Positions 6,065-10,262 of a stretch of 10,262 bases of DNA are shown one piece after another. Location: positions 1 through 10,262 of the forward strand of contig CAZYWA010000265.1 in assembly GCA_964650975.1 (NCBI GenBank), read 5' to 3'. Below the pieces are notes generated by a model. The model saw only the letters and a list, made by a program, of their open reading frames with translations. It was not told the origin of the DNA and did not search any database. Numbering within the stretch: position 1 is the stretch's first letter; each line of letters begins with the position of its first letter. The translations under genes and the position numbers were made by a program. The DNA comes from CAZYWA01 sp964650975 [NCBI: uncultured bacterium] (GTDB lineage: Bacteria; JADJOY01).

Positions 6065-7555
6065 ATGTGGATCGTGCTGCTGCGACTCCTTCGAGCCGGG
6101 CTCGGGCTCGTCGTCGTTGTCCTGGGAGGCTCCGCCTACGCCTTCACGGATGGCGACTTCGACACCTCGTTTGGTGACGGCAGCGGCTTCCAGGTCACGA
6201 CGCCCGCGCCCTCCTACCTGTTCAACACGTACGACCTGGCCGTGGGGCCCGACGGCTCCCTCACGGCCTCCGGAACCACCCTCTACGACGCGCCGAACTC
6301 GTACGACCTCACCTCCTGCCTCTTGAGCGCGGATGGCGCGTTCGACAACTGCACCTCCTTTGGCTTCGACCTGGGCGGAAGCAACGAGGACAGGGACAAC
6401 GGTGGTGTGGCGTACACCCCGGATGGAAAGCGCATCCTCGCGGGTTTCGCGGTTGGGCCTGCTGCGGACCCTCGCTATCGAATCGGGTTTCTCGCCCTCG
6501 AGCCGACCAATGATCTCCACACGGAATTCGGCCAGGGCGGACGCCTGCTACTCGAATTCCCAGGCAACGCCTTCCCCATGGGAGTCACGGTCCAGCGCAA
6601 CGGCGACATCGTGTTCGCGGGCTATTTCAACCACGAGCCCTCGTCTCCCGGGACCGGCGTGGACTGCGTCGTCGGACGCCTTCTTCCCGGTGGTGCACCC
6701 GATCCCGGTTTCGGCGCCGGGGGCCTGCAGACGATCGGCTGGGATCAGGGCGGCCCCAGCACCGATGAATGCAATGCGGTCGCCACGTATCCCGACGGGC
6801 GCGTCGTTGCGGCTGGATTCGCCGAGCCCAGCCCGCAAGACCTCCACTTCGCGCTCGCGAGGCTGACCGCGTTGGGCGAGCCGGATCCGGACTTCGGGAG
6901 TGGAGGCAAGTTGCTGGTGCCGCTCGACGACGTCGGCGGGCAGTGGGGTCTCGCCAAGGCCGTCGCCGTGGACCGAAAGAACCGCGTGATCGCCGCCGGC
7001 ACGTTCAGCACCGGTCACGGGAGCCGCTTCGTGGTGGTGCGCACCACGGAGGCCGGTGAGCTCGACGGCTCGTTCCACGGCACGGGAAAGGTCGACTTCT
7101 CGGTCTCGGGCAACCTCGACGACGCCCTCACGGGTGTCCGTTTGGCGATCCTCCCGCCACCTTCCAACGACGTCGTGGTCATCGGCACCTACCAGTCGGC
7201 GGTGCTCGGCACGGGTGTGTTCGTCGCGGTGCTCCGCGACGACGGCACCTTCGACACGTCCTTCCACGGCACGGGCCTCAACGCGTTCAGCGTGCCGAGC
7301 CACGATCCCGCCGGGTACTCGGGGGGCCTCGCGATCCAGGGCGGCAGGATCGTGGTCGCGGGCGGCTTCAACGGCGGGACGCCCGACCAGTCCCGGCTTT
7401 GGGTCGGGCGCTTCAACATGCACCAGATCTCGGGGGACGACTTCGAGAGCGGCGACCTCCGGTTCTGGTCGAGCCAGTGCCCCGAGGTTGGCACCGGGTC
7501 CGCGCTGGAGGACGAGTGCGCTCCGATCGACTCGATCCACTCGCTTCGGGATTGA
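6065..7555 (+). CDS. Secreted delta-60-repeat protein with FESGD motif near its C-terminus
   Basis: 496 aa. Residues 1-26 form a signal peptide (LRLLRAGLGLVVVVLGG core, cleavage after AYA). The mature part contains about six delta-60-type units, recognised by D-x-SFG-x-GG-like turns (FDTSFGDGSG, LHTEFGQGG, PDPGFGAGG, PDPDFGSGGK, LDGSFHGTGK, FDTSFHGTG). These alternate with LQPDG-like strands such as DLAVGPDGSLTASG and AVATYPDGRVVAAGFAE. Delta-60 repeats are thought to form beta-propeller-like extracellular domains; the role here is unknown. DDFESGDLRFWSS lies at residues 459-470, but 23 residues follow after SSQCP, unlike the two upstream genes where the tail is terminal. The gene is separated from the previous one by a terminator, so it probably has its own promoter, which I could not identify. 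Little else constrains function; a structural or binding role is inferred. Confidence 0.85.
   Translation: MWIVLLRLLRAGLGLVVVVLGGSAYAFTDGDFDTSFGDGSGFQVTTPAPSYLFNTYDLAVGPDGSLTASGTTLYDAPNSYDLTSCLLSADGAFDNCTSFGFDLGGSNEDRDNGGVAYTPDGKRILAGFAVGPAADPRYRIGFLALEPTNDLHTEFGQGGRLLLEFPGNAFPMGVTVQRNGDIVFAGYFNHEPSSPGTGVDCVVGRLLPGGAPDPGFGAGGLQTIGWDQGGPSTDECNAVATYPDGRVVAAGFAEPSPQDLHFALARLTALGEPDPDFGSGGKLLVPLDDVGGQWGLAKAVAVDRKNRVIAAGTFSTGHGSRFVVVRTTEAGELDGSFHGTGKVDFSVSGNLDDALTGVRLAILPPPSNDVVVIGTYQSAVLGTGVFVAVLRDDGTFDTSFHGTGLNAFSVPSHDPAGYSGGLAIQGGRIVVAGGFNGGTPDQSRLWVGRFNMHQISGDDFESGDLRFWSSQCPEVGTGSALEDECAPIDSIHSLRD
7427..7482 (+). other. FESGD motif of the delta-60-repeat protein
   Basis: ISGDDFESGDLRFW then SSQCP, encoded with different codons from the two upstream copies (GAG AGC for Glu-Ser). 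It is followed by a 23-residue acidic extension before the stop. Confidence 0.65.
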
Positions 7556-7670
7556 CCCGTGACGCCGCGTCCGCCGTTACCGCTTCCCTCCGCCGGCGGG
7601 AGCTCGTTTGGGGGCCGAGCACCGCGTGGCGAAGCCAGGGCGGCGGCACCTCGACCGCCCACGCCGACCC

Positions 7671-7701
7671 GGCTCTCGCCCGCTCCGTGCGGACGAGAGC
7701 C
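7671..7701. terminator. Hairpin between convergent genes, possible two-way transcription stop
   Basis: GGCTCTCG (7671-7678) pairs with CGAGAGCC (7694-7701), with an inner CCG/CGG stem (7680-7682 with 7690-7692) and a seven-base loop. No T run follows on either strand, so it would be a weak or rho-assisted stop. Its place between the 3' ends of two facing genes is what suggests the role. Confidence 0.45.
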
Positions 7702-7733
7702 GTGAGGGAGAGCCCCGCGCAGCTCGAGCGTGC

Positions 7734-8438
7734 TCAGGGACCGTTGGGCAGGCGACCGTTGATGAGCGGCTTGTTGCCGCCCTGGGGCACGGTGACCACC
7801 TTCGCGTGGGTCCAGTCGGACGCGTTCCGGAACCACTGAATCAGATGCGTGTCCGGCGCGCAGATGCCGGGGTAGAACTGGACCTTCACGCCGGATGGCA
7901 ACCCGTTGAGGTGGTATTTCCCCTTGGCGTCGGTGCACATGCCGAGGTCGGTCGCCTCCTCCTGACCGGTGTAGAAGGCGAACACGGCCACGTTCGGGAG
8001 CGGAGCACCGCTCGCCTTGTCGAACACTCGACCGCTCACCGAACCGCCGAGCGTGAGCGAGACGTCGATGCCCGAGGTGGTCTGGCCGTCGACCACGCCG
8101 AAGCTCACGGCGTCCTGCCGATAGGACGCACCGGGGTAGTACTCGGGCACGTACTGGCCCTGGGTGCAATCGTTGCTCAGAAACGCGGCGTAAATCCCGG
8201 CCGGAAGGTTGTCGACCTGCCAGGCACCGTTCGCGTCGCTGGGTGAGCTGGAAGCGACACCCACCGAGCCAGCGAGGATCGTCGCGCAGATACCGGCCAG
8301 CGGCTCCCCCTGATCATTCGTCACCACACCCGCCACGGATCCTGCAGCCGACGCGGTCGAAACGGCGCCCGGGAGCGCGCCAGCCAGACCCAAGACCACG
8401 ACACCGCTTGCGATTGCCTTCCATCGGTTCACTCTCAT
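7734..8438 (-). CDS. Secreted protein with two carboxypeptidase-regulatory-like beta domains
   Basis: 234 aa. The start chosen is the ATG giving MRVNRWKAIASG, because AAGGGAG lies nine bases upstream of it; the same frame offers two earlier ATGs (the first at 8507) without a better ribosome site. Residues 1-31 are a signal peptide (VVVLGLAGALPGAVS core, cleavage near ASA). Two tandem domains follow, about 33-130 (SVAGVVTNDQGEPLAGI ... ANGAWQVDNLPAGIY) and 131-232 (SVSGRVFDKASGAPLPNV ... AKGKYHLNGLPSG). This is the usual G-x-V-x-D-x-G-x-PL-x-G-V and G-x-Y-x-LP-x-G pattern of CarboxypepD_reg-like Ig folds. Both domains contain cysteine pairs, which fits an exported protein. There is no catalytic domain, so a binding or structural role outside the cytoplasm is inferred. 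It faces the delta-60 gene and is divergent from the xylanase, with which it shares a 186-bp intergenic region. Confidence 0.82.
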   Translation of the reverse strand: MRVNRWKAIASGVVVLGLAGALPGAVSTASAAGSVAGVVTNDQGEPLAGICATILAGSVGVASSSPSDANGAWQVDNLPAGIYAAFLSNDCTQGQYVPEYYPGASYRQDAVSFGVVDGQTTSGIDVSLTLGGSVSGRVFDKASGAPLPNVAVFAFYTGQEEATDLGMCTDAKGKYHLNGLPSGVKVQFYPGICAPDTHLIQWFRNASDWTHAKVVTVPQGGNKPLINGRLPNGP

Positions 8439-8447
8439 TGCACGCTG

Positions 8448-8454
8448 CTCCCTT
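8448..8454 (-). promoter_or_regulatory. Ribosome binding site for the carboxypeptidase-regulatory-like gene
   Basis: AAGGGAG on the minus strand, nine bases before the ATG whose first base is 8438. It selects this start over the two in-frame upstream ATGs. Confidence 0.6.
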
Positions 8455-8564
8455 GCCATTCCCGGGCTTCGAGCCCGCAGAAGGCCGTTGGATGTTCCAT
8501 TACCCATTCCAACGTCGAATCGGGCGGGGAGGGATCACGAAGGGAGGACCACTCGGTAGCTCAT

Positions 8565-8574
8565 GAGAGGAGGT
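8565..8574 (+). promoter_or_regulatory. Near-perfect Shine-Dalgarno sequence not matched to the xylanase frame
   Basis: GAGAGGAGGT is followed four bases later by TTG 8579. The TTG frame runs for 114 codons but is not the xylanase frame, which is closed by a TGA at 8580-8582. The nearest start in the xylanase frame with a usual start codon, GTG 8625, is about 50 bp away and has no ribosome site of its own. Confidence 0.5.
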
Positions 8575-8624
8575 CGGTTTGACCGGGGAAGGATCGTCCG
8601 GCGGCGGCACCGATTCTGCTTTGC

Positions 8625-9728
8625 GTGCGTCCCGTGTACGAGGCGCCCTCGTCACGGCTTACAGCTCCGCTGAGCGGCCGCGGGCTCCGTCGCGTGGCGA
8701 TCGTCTTCGCGCTCGCCGCGGCCTGTGGCAGCGGCTCGAGCTCGGGGCCGAGGACGCTACGAGGCGACGTTTCACGGACCCAACGGCCGCCGCTGCTCGG
8801 AACCGCCGTGGAGATCGGTCCGCTCGAGAACGAGCCGCTCTACGCGGACACGCTGGATCGCGAGTTCAACTACGTCACCCCGGCCGAGGTGATGAAGTGG
8901 GCTCCGATCCAGCCTCGGCCTGAGACTTGGAACTTCGCGCCCGCGGACCAGCTCGTCGACTTCGCGGTGGCGCACGGCATGAAGGTGAAGGGCCACAACC
9001 TGGTGTGGAATCAGGATCTGCCGAAGTGGATCGAGTCGATGACCGATCCTGACGAGTTGCGAGCGGCGCTCATCGACCACGTGCGTACCGAGGTCGGGCA
9101 TTTCCGAGGCCGCGTGGTCGCCTGGGACGTCGTCAACGAGGCGGTGGGTCTCGACGGAACCGGTTTGATCCCTTCGGTGTTCGCCCGCGAGCTGGGACCG
9201 GATTTCATCCCCCTGGCTTTTCAGACGGCGCACGAGGCCGATCCCGACGCGCTGCTCTACTACAACGACTATCAAGACGAGGGTCTCTACAAACGCGCCG
9301 ACGGCGTCTACGCGCTGGTCGCGAGCTTGGTTGCCCAAGGCATTCCCATTGCGGGCGTCGGCCTGCAAGGGCACGTGGTCATCCCGAAATTTCCCGTCCC
9401 GGCGGACGTCGCGGCGAACATGCGCCGGCTGGCGGCGCTGGGCCTCACGGTCAATTTCAGCGAGCTGGACGTGCCGATCACCTATCTGCCGGGAGCCACG
9501 GAATCCGAGAAGCTCGCTTCGCAGCTGAGCTTCTACCACGACCTCGTGGCGACCTGCGTCGCCGAGCCCGCGTGCGACGCGATCACCTTCTGGGGTTTCA
9601 CCGACAAGTACACCTACGAGAACTCCATCTCGCTTCTCGGCCCGACGTCCGTGCCGCTGCTCTTCGACGAGCAGTATCGGCGCAAGCCGACCTACTACGC
9701 GGTCCGCGATGCGCTACTCGGCCGGTGA
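8625..9728 (+). CDS. GH10 endo-1,4-beta-xylanase, probable lipoprotein
   Basis: 367 aa from GTG 8625; the start is uncertain and GTG 8634 or GTG 8694 are alternatives. Hydrophobic VAIVFALAAAC ending at Cys34 and followed by GSGSSSG looks like a lipoprotein signal, though Ala at -3 is unusual, so the enzyme is probably surface- or periplasm-anchored. Residues about 55-365 are one complete GH10 barrel, which hydrolyses beta-1,4-xylan internally with retention. Motifs in order are KGHNLVWNQDLP (H124, W128), WDVVNEAV (acid/base E172), GLQGH (Q248, H250) and FSELDV (nucleophile E280), then FWGFTDKYTY and PLLFDEQYRRKPTYYAV. The two glutamates are 108 residues apart, the same as E128/E236 of the Streptomyces lividans enzyme. 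The usual second His of GHTLVWH is Asn129. No carbohydrate-binding module is present. The 3' end overlaps the facing membrane-protein gene by 34 bp. Confidence 0.92.
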   Translation: MRPVYEAPSSRLTAPLSGRGLRRVAIVFALAAACGSGSSSGPRTLRGDVSRTQRPPLLGTAVEIGPLENEPLYADTLDREFNYVTPAEVMKWAPIQPRPETWNFAPADQLVDFAVAHGMKVKGHNLVWNQDLPKWIESMTDPDELRAALIDHVRTEVGHFRGRVVAWDVVNEAVGLDGTGLIPSVFARELGPDFIPLAFQTAHEADPDALLYYNDYQDEGLYKRADGVYALVASLVAQGIPIAGVGLQGHVVIPKFPVPADVAANMRRLAALGLTVNFSELDVPITYLPGATESEKLASQLSFYHDLVATCVAEPACDAITFWGFTDKYTYENSISLLGPTSVPLLFDEQYRRKPTYYAVRDALLGR

Positions 9729-10249
9729 TCCATCCCCGCGTGCCTGGACAGCTCCGCTGGCAGCGTCGCGAGGATGCCGAAGCAAGCGACCGCCAGAACC
9801 CACTCCGCCACGGCGGCCCACTCGAAGGCGACCGGGCGCGGCAGCGCACGGTAGAACGCCATCCAGTCGTTCCCACCGTGGATCGCATCCTGTCCGGCCA
9901 CGGCGAAGGCGAGCGTGACCCGCAGCATGATCGCACCGAAAAGCGTCACGGCCGTGCGCGTGAGGAGCGCCGTTCGGGCGCCGTGACGGCTCTGGAGCGA
10001 CCCCCAGCCGAGCCCGATCTGAATCCAGCCCCAGACCAAGAGGCCGCGAAATCCCACGGCCGCGGCGAGCCCATGCCAAATCGCGTTCGTGGGTACGTTC
10101 ACCAGAGCAGCGATCATCAGGCCGACCGCCGCGCCATCGAGGACCACCTGGCCGGTCCAGTTGACGAACCGGCCAAGCGGACGCTTCAGGTGCTCCGCGC
10201 GTGTTCGAGCCACCGCGAGGGCGATCGCGTAGGGGATGCCGGTATCCAT
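9695..10249 (-). CDS. Multi-pass membrane protein of unknown function, possibly partial
   Basis: 184 aa from ATG at 10249. The frame stays open through the remaining 13 bases to the right edge (R-L-H-R before the Met), so the gene may begin outside the window. Four hydrophobic stretches suggest membrane helices: VVLDGAAVGLMIAALV, GLAAAVGFRGLLVWGW, AVTLFGAIMLRVTLAF and AAVAEWVLAVACFGILATL. The last is followed by a short cytoplasm-like tail. Codon third positions are strongly G/C in this frame, as in the neighbours, which supports it being a real gene and not a shadow. I do not recognise a family. The loop QDAIHGGNDWMAFYRALPRP between helices 3 and 4 is the most distinctive part. It converges on the xylanase with a 34-bp overlap and so is not in its operon. 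Confidence 0.65.
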   Translation of the reverse strand: MDTGIPYAIALAVARTRAEHLKRPLGRFVNWTGQVVLDGAAVGLMIAALVNVPTNAIWHGLAAAVGFRGLLVWGWIQIGLGWGSLQSRHGARTALLTRTAVTLFGAIMLRVTLAFAVAGQDAIHGGNDWMAFYRALPRPVAFEWAAVAEWVLAVACFGILATLPAELSRHAGMDHRPSSASRTA

Positions 10250-10262
10250 GCGATGGAGCCGT

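Noticed and set aside
8439-8507. Longer start for the carboxypeptidase-regulatory-like protein at 8507
   Set aside because: It would add 23 residues ahead of a standard signal peptide; the well-spaced AAGGGAG favours the start at 8438.
8772-9539. 255-codon minus-strand open frame inside the xylanase gene
   Set aside because: It is the antisense shadow of a gene with complete GH10 motifs, and its product is Arg/Val/His-rich without a recognisable domain.

Overview
This high-GC window looks like part of a Gram-negative, free-living bacterial genome that is rich in secreted proteins. Five of its seven genes begin with export signals. Three of those five also carry a C-terminal D-x-FESGD-x3-W motif of a kind I associate with secreted proteins of Xanthomonadales-like and deltaproteobacterial-type (Myxococcota/Binatota-like) genomes. 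That placement is an impression from motif style and codon use; no rRNA or other phylogenetic marker is present. No tRNA, CRISPR array, transposase or phage gene was seen.

Layout, left to right. (1) A small conserved-type hypothetical protein (14-223, +). (2) A large secreted sedolisin-like (S53 family) protein (360-3758, +), made of a signal peptide, a pro-kumamolisin activation domain, an S53 fold, six cysteine-bearing InlB-B-type repeats and the FESGD tail. Its calcium site is kept, but the positions that should carry the catalytic Glu, Asp and Ser look replaced. (3) A secreted FG-GAP/VCBS-type protein (3851-5734, +) with ten DIDGDGDLD repeats and the FESGD tail, followed by a rho-independent terminator. 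(4) A 330-bp gene-free stretch (5735-6064) with a terminator, a second strong hairpin, a 10-bp direct duplication and a three-copy 23-bp tandem repeat that no gene explains. (5) A secreted delta-60-repeat protein (6065-7555, +), also with the FESGD motif. (6) Convergent to it, a secreted protein of two carboxypeptidase-regulatory-like beta domains (7734-8438, -). (7) Divergent from that, a GH10 endo-1,4-beta-xylanase, probably a lipoprotein (8625-9728, +). (8) Convergent with and overlapping the xylanase tail, a multi-pass membrane protein of unknown function (9695-10249, -, possibly cut by the window edge).

How they may work together: the three FESGD proteins lie in a row on one strand and are built from a signal peptide, a repeat or propeller-type body and the same tail. 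This suggests a shared export or surface-display route for large adhesive or scaffold-like proteins. The xylanase adds a plant-polysaccharide-degrading activity. No complete multi-gene pathway is visible, and joint function is inference from proximity. The most unusual items are the apparently catalytically dead sedolisin, the shared tail and the unexplained 23-bp repeat array.
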